The notes: a model not told the origin generated them from the letters alone. DNA of 64,000 bases from Rhodospirillaceae bacterium (GCA_018401495.1 JAGYJX010000015.1:430766-494765), one strand, 5' to 3'. Positions 10,713-22,522 are shown, counted from the first letter of the stretch. A program made the numbers and translations.

Positions 10713-11877
10713 CGGCCGGCCTCCGGGGCCGGGCAGGGCGAGCGTTGCCGCCGCCTGCGCCGCCACGCCTTCGCCCCGGCCGGTGAAGCCCAGACGCTCG
10801 GTGGTGGTGGCCTTGACCGATACCCGGTCGACCGGAAGGCCGCAGATGCCGGCGATGCGCTCGCGCATGGCGGCGCGGTGCGGGCCGATTTTCGGGCGCT
10901 CGCAGATGACGGTCAGGTCGAGATGCACGATCAGCCCGCCGCGGTCGCGCACCCGCCGAACGGCATCCCCGAGGAACCGGTCGGAGGAGGCGCCGCGCCA
11001 GCGCGGATCGCTCGGCGGAAAATGCGCCCCGATGTCGCCGTCGCCGAGGGCTCCGAGGATCGCGTCGGTCAGGGCGTGCAGGCAGACATCGGCGTCCGAG
11101 TGGCCGACCAGCGCGCCGGGGTGCGGTATCGACACGCCGCCGAGGATCATCGCCGTACCCGGGCCGATGCGGTGCACGTCGAACCCCGTGCCGACCCTGG
11201 TCTCGAACTGCCTTGTCAGGCGCGCCTCGGCGCGCGCCAGATCATCGGGCGTGGTCAGCTTGGCGGCGTCCTCCGCTCCCGCGACCAGGGCGACCGCCAG
11301 GCCGGCGCGCTCGGCCAGCGCCGCGTCGTCGGTCGCCGGGGGACCGGTCAGCTGCCTCCCGATGCGCCGCCAGGATCTCGGGAAAACGGAAGCCCTGGGG
11401 TGTCTGGGCGCGCCACAGCCCCTCGCGCGGAACCGTCGCCTCCACCCGCCCGAGCGACCCGCGCTTGAGGGTGTCGACGACGGGGAGGACGGGCAGGGCG
11501 GCCGGCGACGCGTCGAGGGCGTCGAGCACCCGGTCGATCACGACCGGCGGAACCAGCGGGCGGGCGGCGTCGTGGATCAGCACCCGGTCGGGCGCCGAGG
11601 CCGCGAGGGATTCCAGCCCCAGGCGGACGGATTCCTGACGCTCGGCGCCACCCGTGACCGGGTCCAGCAGATCGAGGCCGGCGGTGGCGGACTCATAAAG
11701 CGCGCGGTGCCCGTCGGCGATCACCACGAGGACCGCGTCGACCCGGGGGTGGTCGGCGAACGCCATGACGCTGCGGCGAAGCACCGGCGTGCCGGCGAGC
11801 GGGCGGTACTGTTTCGGCAGCCCCCCGCCGGCGCGCTCGCCGCGTCCGGCGGCCACGATCAGTGCAATGGTCGTCAC
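10709..11877 (-). CDS. ispDF: Bifunctional IspD/IspF of the MEP isoprenoid pathway (two frame breaks)
   Basis: Fusion of MEP cytidylyltransferase (IspD) and MECDP synthase (IspF). IspD part: [20 protein letters not shown] at the N-terminus, IHDAARPLV, and [10 protein letters not shown]. IspF part: the metal site in [35 protein letters not shown], and the end [16 protein letters not shown]. The start is the GTG at 11877 because the IspD fold begins directly there. Breaks near 11340 (between the two halves) and near 10723 (just before the stop) each look like one extra base. Once corrected, the protein is about 388 residues and the stop overlaps the pgpA start. Fused ispDF is common in alphaproteobacteria. 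Confidence 0.92.
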
Positions 11878-11963
11878 GCGGTCCCCTTGTCGTCGATCAC
11901 GCCACGCGGCGGTCACAGCGCGGCCCCTGGAGCGGCGCGCGATCTTAGTGTAGGCATCCGCGC

Positions 11964-12758
11964 ATGTCTCTGGCCCTGAACCTGTCGGCCCTCGCGGCGC
12001 TGGTGCCCGCCTCGCTCCTGGCGGTGCGGCCGGGGTCGAGCGTCGGGATGCGGCTGTGGTTCGCCATCGCCGTCGCCGCGGTCGGGGCCTTCGGGTGGAG
12101 CATCGCCCGGCTTGCTGACCAGTGGGACCCGGGTCTCGGGGTCGCGCTCTGGGTCAGCGTCGCCGCGATCCTGCTGGCGTTCGCGGTGGTCGTGCTGGCG
12201 CGCCCCTGGGCCGGTCGGCTGGCCAGCCTGCTCGGGCCCTACCTCCTGGTGATGGGGGCCATCGCGGTTCTGGCGGACCGCCCGGAGCCGGTCGGAGTGG
12301 TCGGGCGCCTGCCGGAGGCCTGGGTGATCGTGCATATTCTGGTATCGCTCATGACGTACGCTCTGGCGACCCTGGCGGCCGTTGCCGGCCTGTCGGTCGT
12401 GCTCAAAGGCGACGCCTTGAAGGCCAAGCGGGACAGCGGCTGGCGTGCCGGCCTGCCGGCCGTGGCCGACGCCGATCGGCTGCAATTCCAGCTGCTGCTG
12501 CTGGCCCTGGTCGTTCTCGGGATCGGAATCGCCAGCGGCATGGCGCTCGAGATCGCCGAGACCGGTCGCCTGATGGCAATCGACCACAAGACCGTGCTGT
12601 CGCTCGTTGCCTTCCTGGTGGTGGCCATCGTGCTCGGCCTGCACGCGTGGTCGGGCCTCAGGGGGCGCCGGGCTGCGCGGGTGGTGCTGGTCGTGTATCT
12701 GCTGCTGACGTTGGCCTACCCGGGCGTCAAGGCGATCCGGGGCGTGATGACCGGCTGA
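11964..12758 (+). CDS. CcsA/YpjD-like cytochrome c assembly family membrane protein
   Basis: 264 residues with about eight hydrophobic segments. The pattern is that of the CcsA/HemX/YpjD superfamily: an N-terminal multi-TM half, HILVSLMTYALATLAAVAG in the middle, ADADRLQFQLLLLALVVLGIG, then DHKTVLSLVAFLVV and RGRRAARVVLVVYLLLTLAYPG near the end. Members of the superfamily carry haem or help cytochrome c maturation, but the function of the short YpjD branch is not settled. Divergent from ispDF (86-base gap) and upstream of dusB. Frame intact. Confidence 0.75.
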   Translation: MSLALNLSALAALVPASLLAVRPGSSVGMRLWFAIAVAAVGAFGWSIARLADQWDPGLGVALWVSVAAILLAFAVVVLARPWAGRLASLLGPYLLVMGAIAVLADRPEPVGVVGRLPEAWVIVHILVSLMTYALATLAAVAGLSVVLKGDALKAKRDSGWRAGLPAVADADRLQFQLLLLALVVLGIGIASGMALEIAETGRLMAIDHKTVLSLVAFLVVAIVLGLHAWSGLRGRRAARVVLVVYLLLTLAYPGVKAIRGVMTG

Positions 12759-12835
12759 CAACGCCGCGCTTGCGATTCCCGCCAGCGGCGCTACTCTTGC
12801 CCAAGAATTCATCACGCCATTGGCCTGCCTAAAAT

Positions 12836-13823
12836 ATGAGCATATCAATCGGACCGATCACGCCTTGCGGATCCTGTGCTGCTCGCGCCGATGTCGGGCG
12901 TGACCGACCGCCCGTTCCGGCGGATCGTGCGCGGCTTCGGCGCCGGGCTCGTGATCTCCGAGATGATCGCCAGCGACGCCATGCTGCGCGAGGTCCGCGA
13001 CGAGCTGCGCAAGGCCGAGATCGACGCCGACGACGCCCCGGCGGTCGTCCAGCTTGCCGGCTGGGATCCGGCCGTCATGGCCGAGGCCGCCCGGCTCGCC
13101 GTGGATGGCGGGGCGGCGATCGTCGACATCAACATGGGTTGCCCGGTCAAGAAGGTGGTCAACCGGCTGGCGGGCTCGGCGCTGATGCGCGACGAGGCGC
13201 TCGCCGGGCGGATCATCGAGGCGGTGGTGCGCGCGGTCCCGGTCCCGGTGACGCTGAAGATGCGGACCGGCTGGGACGAGCACGACCGCAACGCCCCACG
13301 GCTGGCGCGGATCGCCGAGGAGGCGGGCGTCCGGATGATCACGGTGCACGGCCGGACGCGCTGCCAGATGTACACCGGCCGGGCCGACTGGGCATTCATC
13401 CGGCTGGTCAAGGACGCGGTGACGGTCCCGGTGGTCGCGAACGGCGATATCGCCACGCCGGATGACGCTGCGGCCTGCCTCGCCGCGTCCGGCGCGGACG
13501 GCGTGATGATCGGCCGCGGTGCCTACGGCCGGCCGTGGATCCTGAAGCAGGTCGCCGATCGGCTGGCCGGGCGGCCGGCGGTGCCGCCCCCGTCGGTCGG
13601 CGAGTTGAAGGCGGTGATCGTCGAGCATCTGCTGGCGATGCTGTCGCACTACGGGGCCGAGTCCGGGATCCGCAACGCCCGCAAGCACATCGGCTGGTAC
13701 AGCCAGGGCCTGCCCGACTCCGCCGGGTTTCGGCGGGCGGTGAACAACACGGTCGAGCCGGGGCGGGTGCTCGCGGCCATCGACCATTACTTCGACCCTC
13801 TGGTCGAGCGGAGAGCGGCGTGA
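12836..13823 (+). CDS. dusB: tRNA-dihydrouridine synthase DusB (frame break near 12863)
   Basis: FMN/NADPH enzyme that reduces uridines in the tRNA D-loop. Restored length is about 328 residues. The N-terminus [21 protein letters not shown] requires removal of one C near 12863; after that the frame is open. Seen are [13 protein letters not shown], the catalytic cysteine in [33 protein letters not shown], and [13 protein letters not shown]. It is translationally coupled to ntrB (GTGA overlap at 13820). A dusB (nifR3)-ntrB-ntrC order is a classic alphaproteobacterial operon; nifR3 was first described as part of the ntr locus. Confidence 0.94.
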
Positions 13824-14984
13824 ACGCAGCATCGGTCAAGCCGCTACGGCGTCGCCGCGGCGGACCCGCGATCGACGGTAATCTGGTCCTGAACGCGCTG
13901 CCGTCGGCGGTCGTCGTGGTCGATGGCGAGAACCGCATGGTGTCGCTGAACATGGCGGCGGAGGACCTGATCGGCGCCAGCGCCGCTTACGCCGCCGGCC
14001 GGCCGCTGTCGGAGTGGATCCCCGAGGACAGCCCGCTCACCGCGATGATCGAGCAGGCCCGCGACAGCCAGTCGAGCCTGTCGGACTACGACCTGGTGAT
14101 CGAGTCCCCGCGGCTCGGCCAGCGCACCGTCAACCTTCAGATCGCGCCGATCCCGGAGGCGCCGGACCATGTCGCGGTCAGCCTCCAGGAGCGGTCCATC
14201 GCCTTCAAGATGCACCGCCAGCTCAGCTACCGCGGCGCGGCGCGCTCGGTGACGGCGATGGCGGCGATGCTCGCCCACGAGGTCAAGAACCCGCTGTCGG
14301 GAATCCGCGGCGCAGCGCAGCTGCTCGAGCAATCGGTGACGCCGGAGGACACGGTGCTCACCCGGCTGATCTGCGACGAGACCGACCGGATCTGCGCGCT
14401 GGTGGACCGCATGGAGGTGTTCTCGGACGAGCGGCCCATTCAGCGCGGTCCGGTGAACATCCACGAGGTCCTGGAACGGTGCCGAAGGGTGGCGCAGAAC
14501 GGGTTCGGCCGGCACGTCACCTTCGTCGAACGCTACGACCCGTCGCCTGCCGCCGGTGCTCGGCAACCGCGACCTGCTGGTGCAGATCTTCCTGAACCTG
14601 ATCAAGAACGCCTGCGAGGCCGTCCCCAAGGAGTCCGGCGAGATCACCCTGACCACCAGCTACCGCCACGGCATGCGGGTTGCGGTAGCGGGATCGCGCG
14701 AGCGCCTCCACCTGCCTCTGCAGGTGACCGTTCAGGACAACGGGCCCGGCATCCCCGAGGACCTGCGCGCCAACCTGTTCGAGCCGTTCGTCACCACCAA
14801 GATCAACGGCTCCGGCCTCGGCCTCGCCTTCGTGGCGAAGACCATCGCCGACCACGGCGGCGTCATCGAGGTCGATTCGGTGGCGCGGCGGACCATCTTC
14901 CGACTGACCTTCCCGATCACCGACGAGCCCACGCCGCGGCGGGTCCGCCGGCGCGCAGCCACCGACCTGGAGCGCGCGCTGTGA
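13820..14984 (+). CDS. ntrB: Nitrogen regulation sensor kinase NtrB (frame break near 14549)
   Basis: Cytosolic histidine kinase/phosphatase of the NtrB/NtrC system, normally controlled by PII. About 387 residues once one extra C near 14549 is dropped. An N-terminal PAS domain ([20 protein letters not shown]) is followed by the His motif [14 protein letters not shown]. The HATPase has N-box [11 protein letters not shown]1 box [11 protein letters not shown]-box FEPFVTTK and G2 GSGLGLAFV. No TM segment. The GTG start overlaps the dusB stop, and the TGA overlaps the ntrC GTG, so dusB-ntrB-ntrC are coupled. Confidence 0.94.
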
Positions 14985-16453
14985 GCGATCGTCGGGCTTC
15001 GATCCTGATTGCCGACGACGACCGGGCGATCCGCACCGGTGCTGAGCCAGGCGCTGACCCGCCTCGGGCATGACGTCAAGAGCACGGGCACCGCCGCGGG
15101 TCTGTGGCAGTGGGTGGAGGACGGCGAGGGCGACCTGGTGATCACCGACGTGGTGATGCCGGACGAGAATGGGCTCGACATGCTGCCGCGCATCCGGCGA
15201 GGCCCGCCCGGAACTGCGGGTGATCGTGATGAGCGCCCAGAACACGCTCCTGACCGCCGTGAAGGCCAGCGAGCGGGGGGCTTTCGAATACCTCCCGAAG
15301 CCGTTCGACCTCAACGAGCTGATCGCAACGGTCCGCAAGGCGCTGTCGTCGCCAACACCGGCGCCGGCGGCTTCCAGCGAGTCCGGGCCACCACCGCCGG
15401 CCGACGACGCGCTGCCCCTGATCGGCCGTTCCGCCGCCATGCAGGACATCTACCGGGTGCTGGCGCGGCTGATGGGCACCGACCTGACCGTCATGATCAC
15501 CGGCGAGTCCGGGACCGGCAAGGAACTGGTCGCGCGTGCGCTGCACGATTACGGCAAGCGGCGCGAGGGACCGTTCGTCGCGATCAACATGGCGGCGATC
15601 CCGCGCGAACTGATCGAGTCCGAGTTGTTCGGCCACGAGAAGGGGGCCTTCACCGGCGCCACCATGCGCGCCACCGGCCGCTTCGAGCAGGCGCAGGGCG
15701 GCACGCTGTTCCTGGACGAGATCGGCGACATGCCGCTGGAGGCGCAGACGCGCCTGCTGCGGGTCCTGCAGGAGGGCGAGTACACCACGGTCGGCGGGCG
15801 CACGCCGATCCGCGCCGACGTCCGGATCGTCGCCGCCACCCACCGCGACCTGCGCCAGCTCGATCCGCCAGGGGCTGTTCCGGGAGGACCTGTTCTACCG
15901 TCTCAACGTGGTGCCGATCCGCCTGCCGGCGCTGCGCGAACGCATCGAGGACGTCCCCGATCTGGCGCGGCACTTCTTCGCGCAGATGCCGGCCGAGGGC
16001 CTTCCGATCAAGCACCTGGACAAGGGTGCGATGTCGCGACTGCAGCGTTACGCGTGGCCGGGGAACGTTCGCGAGCTGGAGAATCTGTGCCGGCGCCTGT
16101 CGGCGCTCTACGCCGAGGAATCGATCGACGAGGAGGTGATCGACGCCGAACTGGCCGAGACGGTGGAGCGGGCGGAGGCCCAGGACGACACCGGCCCCGA
16201 CAGCCTGTCCGGCGCCGTCGAGCGGCATCTGGCGGCGTATTTCGGCGCCCATCACGATGGTTTGCCGGCGGCCGGGCTCTACGACCGAATCCTGCGGGAG
16301 ATCGAGCGGCCGCTGGTCACCCTCAGCCTCAACGCCACCCGCGGCAACCAGATCAAGGCCGCGGAGCTTCTGGGGTTGAACCGCAACACGCTGCGTAAGA
16401 AGATCCGCGAGTTGGACATTCCCGTCGTGCGAGGCGTACGGTCCGAGCACTGA
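14981..16453 (+). CDS. ntrC: Nitrogen regulation response regulator NtrC (three frame breaks)
   Basis: Sigma-54 activator. Restored length is about 489 residues after dropping single bases near 15044, 15200 and 15873. Receiver domain: ADDDRAIR acidic pocket, phospho-Asp in [12 protein letters not shown], and the Lys in [11 protein letters not shown]+ domain: Walker A GESGTGKE, the sigma-54 contact loop HEKGAFTGA (present), Walker [13 protein letters not shown] and [15 protein letters not shown]-terminal Fis-type [25 protein letters not shown]. The GTG start overlaps ntrB. All catalytic motifs are intact, so the breaks are read as sequence errors. Confidence 0.94.
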
Positions 16454-16507
16454 CGCGAAGGAAGCGCCGGGCCCGGCGCTCACCGCCGCCCACTCGTCCC
16501 GGATCCG

Positions 16508-18831
16508 ATGACCGACGCCACCGCCCCGACATCGAAGGCCGCGCCACCCGCGACCCCGGCGCCCGAACCGGCACCGGCGGCCCCGGTCGTCTCGCCCTGG
16601 CTCAACGTGCTTCCTGCGCTGGGCGCGTCATGTCGACCTGGAGCGGCGGCTGGCGCTCGCCCTCGCGGTGCTGGCGATCGCGTCCGGCATCGGCACCGCG
16701 GTGATCCTGACCGGCTCCGGACCGCTGGGCCCCGAGCCGGACATGGTTCTGGCGGCGATCTACCTGAACATCGCCTTCCTGCTGGCGCTCGGCGCGCTCG
16801 TCACCCGCCAGCTGGTCCGGATCTGGCTGGAGCGCCGGCGCGGCCAGGCCGGGTCCAGGCTGCATGTCAGGCTCGCCGTGATGTTCGCCGCCGTCGCGAT
16901 CACCCCGACCCTGATCGTGTCGATCTTCTCGGCGGTGTTCTTCGACTTCGGCCTGCGCGGCTGGTTCAGCGAGCGGGTGGCGACGGCCGTCAACAGCTCC
17001 ACCGCGGTCGCCGAGGCCTACCTGGAGGAGCACCGCCAGACGATCCGCGGCGACGCGCTCGCCATGGCCAACGACTTGAACCGGGAGGCGCCGTTCCTGC
17101 TTTCCGACCCGCGCCGCTTCGACCAGGTCATGTCGGCCCAGGCGGCGGTCCGAAACCTCACCGAGGCGGTGGTGTTCGACGGCTCGGGGCGGGCGCTGGC
17201 GCGATCCAGCCTGTCGTTCTCGTTCGACCTCGAGCCGGTGCCGGAGCGCGCGCTGGCGCAGGCCCGCGACGGCGAGGTGGTCATCCTGACCAGCGAGAAC
17301 GACGACCGGATCCGCGCGCTGGTGGCGCTCAACCAGTTCGTCGACGCGTTCCTCTTTGTCGGTCGCTTCGTCGACCCGGCGCTGCTGGCGCACGTCGAAC
17401 GGACCCAGGAGGCGGTCTCGCAGTATCAGGCGCTGGAGGGCAAGCGCTTCGACTTCCAGCTGACCGTTCGCCATCGTGTTCGCGCTGGTCGCTCTGCTGC
17501 TGCTGCTGGCGGCGAGCTGGGTCGGCCTGCTTCTGGCCGACCGGTTGGCGCGGCCGATCAGCGCGCTGATCAGCGTCGCCGAGCGGGTGCGGGAAGGGGA
17601 TCTGTCGATCCGGGTGTCGCCGGTCGGGGCGGTCGACGAACTCGCCACCCTCAGCCGGGCGTTCAACCGCATGACGGCTCAGCTGGAATCGCAGCGCTCC
17701 GACCTGATCGACGCCAACCAGCAGCTCGACGATCGCCGCCGGTTCACCGAGGCGGTTCTCGGCGGGGTGTCGGCCGGGGTGATCGGCCTCGATCCGGTCG
17801 GCAACGTCAACCTGCCGAACCGCTCCGCCAGCCGGCTGCTCGCGCTGAACCTCGACGACGCCATCGGTCAGCCGCTGCAGGACCTGCTTCCGGAGTTCGG
17901 GCCGCTGATCGCCGAGGCGCAGCGCCGCCCCTGGCGCGAGAACGAGGACCAGATCGTCGTGCAGGGCGCCGACGACCAGCGCCGGACCCTGCTCGCCCGG
18001 ATCGCCGCGGAAAGCGCCGGCGGCGAGGTCGCCGGGTTCGTGGTGACCTTCGACGACGTCACCGAGCTGCTGTCGGCGCAGCGCAAGGCCGCCTGGGCCG
18101 ACATCGCCCGGCGGATCGCCCACGAGATCAAGAACCCGCTGACCCCGATCCAGCTGTCGGCGGAACGGCTGAAGCGGAAGTACCTGTCGCAGATCACCAA
18201 CGACCCCGAGACCTTCGAGCGGATGACCGAGACCATCGTCCGCCAGGTCGGCGACATCGGGCGCATGGTGGACGAGTTCTCGGCGTTCGCCCGCATGCCG
18301 ACCCCGGTGATGCAGCGCGAGTCGATGGGCGACCTGGTGTCCGGCGCCGTCGACCTGCAGCGCGCCGGCCGCACCGACATCACCTTCGTCATGACGCCGC
18401 CGCCGGAACCGGTGCTGGTGACCTGCGATTCGCGTCAGATCCGTCAGGCGCTCACCAATCTGCTGCAGAACGCGGTCGACGCCATCGAGGGACGCCGCCA
18501 GGACCTTGGCGACGCCGGAGCCGAGGGCTGGAGCGGCCGCGTCGAGGTAACGCTTGAACGCCAGGGGGCCCAGGTTTCCGTTGCGGTCTCCGACAATGGA
18601 CGGGGCCTGCCGGAGACCGATCGGGACCGCCTGACCGAGCCCTATGTCACGACCCGCGAGAAGGGCACCGGGCTCGGACTGGCCATCGTCAAGAAAATCA
18701 TGGAAGATCACCGCGGCTCGGTCGAGCTACGTGACCGCCCCGGCGGAGGTGCCGTGGTCAGCCTTCTGTTCGAGGCCGACGCACCGACGCAGACCGCAAA
18801 CGACCCGGCATCTGAGTCTCATGGCGAATGA
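16508..18831 (+). CDS. ntrY: NtrY membrane sensor histidine kinase (two frame breaks)
   Basis: About 773 residues after removing one base near 16614 and one near 17466. A Pro/Ala-rich cytoplasmic N-terminus leads to several TM segments (LALALAVLAIASG, IYLNIAFLLALGALV, FAAVAITPTLIVSIFSAVFF), then a periplasmic region and another TM (FALVALLLLLAASWVG). HAMP (DRLARPISALISVAERV), PAS, HisKA (AHEIKNPLTPIQ) and HATPase (NLLQNAVDAI, SDNGRGLPE, GTGLGLAIV) follow. This is the NtrY layout of alphaproteobacteria, where NtrY/NtrX respond to nitrogen or redox/envelope cues. The stop overlaps the ntrX start by 11 bases. Confidence 0.94.
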
Positions 18832-20219
18832 CATTCTGATCGTCGACGACGAGGCCGATATCCGGATGCTGATCGCCGGAATCCTCGAGGACGAGGGCTA
18901 CGACACGCGATCCGCCGCGAACGCCCGCGAAGCCCTGGACGCCATCCGGCGGCGCATCCCGTCGATCGTCATCCTCGACATCTGGCTCCAGAACAGCCAC
19001 CTCGACGGCATCGGGATTCTCGACGAGATCCAGCGCGATCAGCCGGACCTGCCGGTGATCATGATCTCCGGGCACGGGACCATCGAGACCGCCGTGACCG
19101 CCATCAAGAAGGGCGCCTACGACTTCATCGAGAAGCCGTTCAAGGCCGACCGGCTGCTGTTCATGATCGAGCGCGCCGTCGAGGCCGCCCGCCTGCGGCG
19201 CGAGAACCATGAGCTCAGGCGCCGCGCCGGACCGTCGACCGAACTGATCGGGGTGTCGACCGGCATCAACACCGTGCGTGGCGCCATCGAAAAGGTTGCG
19301 CCGACCGGCAGCAGGGTGCTGATCACCGGCCCGGCCGGGGCCGGCAAGGAGGTCGTCGCCCGCCGGATCCACGAGCGCTCGCGCCGGGTCGGCGGACCGT
19401 TCGTGGTCCTGAACTGCGCCACCCTGACGCCCGGACCGCCTGGAATCCGAACTGTTCGGCACCGAGCCTGGCGGCCGCGACCCGCGCACCGTCGGCACCC
19501 TGGAACTGGCGCACAAGGGCACGCTGTTGCTGGACGAGGTCGCCGACATGCCGATCGAGACCCAGGGCAAGATCCTGCGGGTGCTTCAGGAACAGGCGTT
19601 CCGACGGATCGGAGGCGACACCGAGGTCGAGGTCGACGTCCGGGTGATCGCTGCGACCAACCGCGACCTGCAGCAGGAAATGGGGGCCGGGCGATTCCGC
19701 GAGGACCTGTTCTACCGTCTGAACGTGGTGCCGATCCGGGTCCCGCCGCTGCGCGAGCGGCGCGAGGACGTGCCGATGCTGGCCCGCCACTTCGTCCGGC
19801 AGACCGCCGAGAACGGCGGCATGGCGGTCCGCACCCTCGGCGAGGACGCGGTCGCGGCTCTGCAGGCGTACGACTGGCCGGGTAACGTCCGCCAACTCCG
19901 CAACGTCATCGACTGGATCCTGATCATGGCCGCCGGCGATCCGCGCGAGGCGATCCGCGCCGAGCAGCTGCCACCGGAGATCGGATCGGCCACCCCGGCC
20001 ACCCTGAAATGGGAGAAGGGCGGCGAGATCATGGGCATGGCGCTTCGCGAAGCGCGCGAGACCTTCGAACGCGAGTACCTGATATCTCAGGTCAACAGGT
20101 TCGGCGGGAACATCTCCCGGACCGCCTCGTTCATCGGCATGGAGCGCTCGGCCCTGCACCGGAAGTTGAAGTCGCTCGGGGTGTTCCAGGGCGAGAAGCT
20201 GGTTCGCCCGGCCGGTTGA
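18821..20219 (+). CDS. ntrX: NtrX response regulator lacking the GAFTGA loop (frame break near 19431)
   Basis: About 465 residues after dropping one C near 19431. Receiver domain: VDDEADIR acidic pair, phospho-Asp in VILDIWLQNSHLDG, and the Lys of EKPFKADR. AAA+ domain: Walker A GPAGAGKEVV, then LESELFGTEPGGRDPRTVGT where activators such as NtrC read HEKGAFTGA. Walker B is GTLLLDEVADM, followed by [14 protein letters not shown]. The C-terminus has a Fis-type HTH (GGNISRTASFIGMERSALH). The missing GAFTGA suggests it does not open sigma-54 promoters the usual way, as reported for other alphaproteobacterial NtrX proteins. Confidence 0.94.
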
Positions 20220-20229
20220 GGACAATCCG

Positions 20230-21609
20230 ATGAAGGTCATCATTTGCGGCGCCGGCCAGGTCGGCACCAGCATCGCGCGGCATCTGGCGGGCGAGAACAA
20301 CGACGTAACCGTCATCGACCAGGAGCCGATGCTGATCCAGAAGATCAGCGACACCCTCGACGTGCGGGCGATCAACGGGTTCGCGTCGCATCCCGGGATC
20401 CTCGAGCAGGCCGGCGCCCGCGACGCCGACATGCTGATCGCGGTCACCTATTCGGACGAGGTCAACATGGTGGCCTGCCAGGTCGGCCACTCGCTGTTCA
20501 ACGTGCCGACCAAGATCGCCCGGGTCCGCAACCAGAACTACCTGCTGCCGATCTGGGCCGACCTGTTCTCGCGCGAGCACATGCCGATCGACGTCATCAT
20601 CTCGCCCGGAGCGCGAAGTCGCGCGCGCCATCGGCCGGCGGCTGCAGGTCCCGGGCGCGCTCGACGTCGTGCCGATGGCCGATGGCAAGGTGAGGGTCGT
20701 CGGCGTCCGTTGTGACGACACGACCCCGATCATCAACACGCCGCTCAGGCAGCTTGACCAGCCTGTTCACCGACCTTGCGATCGTGATCGTCGGGATCCT
20801 GCGGAACGAACGCGCGATCGTCCCGAAGCCCGAGGACCAGATGCTGGCGGGCGACGAGGTCTACTTCGTGTGCGACAGCGCCCATCTCTCGCGAGCCCTG
20901 GCCAGCTTCGGTCACGAGGAGCCGGAGGCGCGCAGCGTGGTGATCGCCGGCGGTGGCAACATCGGCCTGACGCTGGCCCAGGAAATCGAACGCGACCATC
21001 CCGGTGTGAACTGCAAGGTGATCGAGTTCTCGCGGGAGCGGGCACGGTATCGTCGCCCAGGCCCTGAACCGAACGATGGTGCTGAACGGCGACGTCCTCG
21101 ACCCGGAGATCCTCGACGAGGCGAACATCTCGCAGACCGAGACGTTCGTCGCGGTGTCGAACGACGACGAGGTCAACATCCTCAGCTCGCTGCTGGCCAA
21201 GCGATCTGGGTGCGGGCGCACCGTGACCCTGATCAACACGCTGACCTACGCGCCGCTGATCACCCAGCTCGGCATCGACGCGGTCGTGAACCCGCGGGCG
21301 ATCACGGTATCGTCCATCCTGCAGCATGTCCGACGCGGACGGATCCGCAGCGTGTATTCGGTGCGCGAGGATTTCGGCGAGGTCATCGAGGCGGAGGCGC
21401 TGGAGACGTCGCCGCTGGTCGGCCGGCCGCTCAAGGACGCACGCTTGCCGTCGGGCGTGATCATCGGCGCGATCGTGCGGGACGGCGAGGTGATCGTGCC
21501 GCGCGGCGAGACGGTGATCGCCGCCAAGGACCGGGTCGTTCTGTTCGCGACCTACGAGGCGGTCAAGAAGGTCGAGAAGATGTTCGCCGTCAGGCTGGAC
21601 TTTTTCTGA
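20230..21609 (+). CDS. trkA: Trk potassium uptake regulatory subunit TrkA (three frame breaks)
   Basis: Peripheral NAD(H)-binding subunit of the Trk K+ uptake system. Dropping single bases near 20610, 20753 and 21049 gives 458 residues, the same length as E. coli TrkA. Two RCK modules are visible: IICGAGQVGTSIARHL with DVTVIDQE, and VIAGGGNIGLTLAQEI with VIEFSRERA. Each is followed by a TrkA_C domain (the second with IIGAIVRDGEVIVPRG). The trkH/trkG channel gene is not in the window. The position directly after ntrX is typical for alphaproteobacteria. Confidence 0.93.
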
Positions 21610-21658
21610 GGCCCGCCGCGGTGTAAGGGAAGGCGTTTCCCACGCGCGGAGATCCAGG

Positions 21659-22522
21659 ATGTCACGCATCGCCTACGTCAACGGACGCTATGTGCCGCAC
21701 GCCGATGCCGCGGTGCATGTGGAGGATCGTGGCTACCAGTTCGCCGACGGCGTCTACGAGGTGGTGCTGGTGTACGACGGCGCGATGGTCGACGAGCTGC
21801 CGCATCTCGACCGTCTCGACCGCTCGCTCGGGGAACTGCGCATCGCGCAGCCGATGACCCGGCCGGCGCTGCGGTCGGTGATGCGCGAATTGCTGCGACG
21901 CAATCGGATCCGCACCGGGCTGATCTACATGCAGGTCACCCGCGGAGTCGCTCGTCGCGACCATCCGTTCCCGAAGAACGCCGAGCCGGCGCTGGTGATG
22001 ACCGCCAAGCGCATTGCGCTGCCCGCGGCCGCGGCGATCGAGAACGGCGTGAAGGTGATCTCGATCCGGGACATTCGCTGGGAGCGGTGCGACATCAAGA
22101 CCGTCGCCCTGCTGCCGAACGTTCTCGGCAAGCAGCAGGCTCGGGAAGCCGGCGCCCACGAGGCCTGGCAGGTGGACGACGCCGGCTGCGTGACCGAGGG
22201 CACGTCGACCAACGCCTGGATCGTCACCAAGGATGGCGAGCTGATCACGCGCAGCGCCAACCAGTCGATCCTGAACGGCATCACGCGGCTCAGCCTGCTG
22301 CGGCTCGCCGAGCAGGAGGGTCTGCGGTTCGTGGAGCGGTCCTTCACCCTGGAGGAAGCCAAGCAGGCGCGCGAGGCGTTCATCTCGTCGGCGACCGCGT
22401 TCGTGACCCCGGTCACCCAGATCGACGACGCCGTGATCGGCAACGGCAAGGCCGGCTCGGTCGGTCTCGGGCTTCGAAGGGCCTATCTCGACTATGCCGC
22501 CGGCGCGGGGCGCACCGCGTGA
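21659..22522 (+). CDS. dat: D-amino-acid transaminase (class IV PLP enzyme)
   Basis: 287 residues, fold type IV aminotransferase. Seen are YVNGRYVPHADAAVHVEDRG, FADGVYEVV, the PLP lysine Lys147 in DIKTVALLPNVL, and EGTSTNAWIV. The YVNG start and the SIRDIRWERCDIK block match D-alanine/D-glutamate transaminases rather than branched-chain ones, which would point to D-amino acids for peptidoglycan. Substrate is inferred, and aminodeoxychorismate lyase is a more distant alternative. It overlaps the following HAD gene by four bases (GTGA). Frame intact. Confidence 0.85.
   Translation: MSRIAYVNGRYVPHADAAVHVEDRGYQFADGVYEVVLVYDGAMVDELPHLDRLDRSLGELRIAQPMTRPALRSVMRELLRRNRIRTGLIYMQVTRGVARRDHPFPKNAEPALVMTAKRIALPAAAAIENGVKVISIRDIRWERCDIKTVALLPNVLGKQQAREAGAHEAWQVDDAGCVTEGTSTNAWIVTKDGELITRSANQSILNGITRLSLLRLAEQEGLRFVERSFTLEEAKQAREAFISSATAFVTPVTQIDDAVIGNGKAGSVGLGLRRAYLDYAAGAGRTA

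Noticed and set aside
12797..12835. Promoter ahead of dusB (TTGCCC with TAAAAT)
   Set aside because: Spacing is 27 bases and the -10 would touch the ATG, so it does not fit a sigma-70 promoter.
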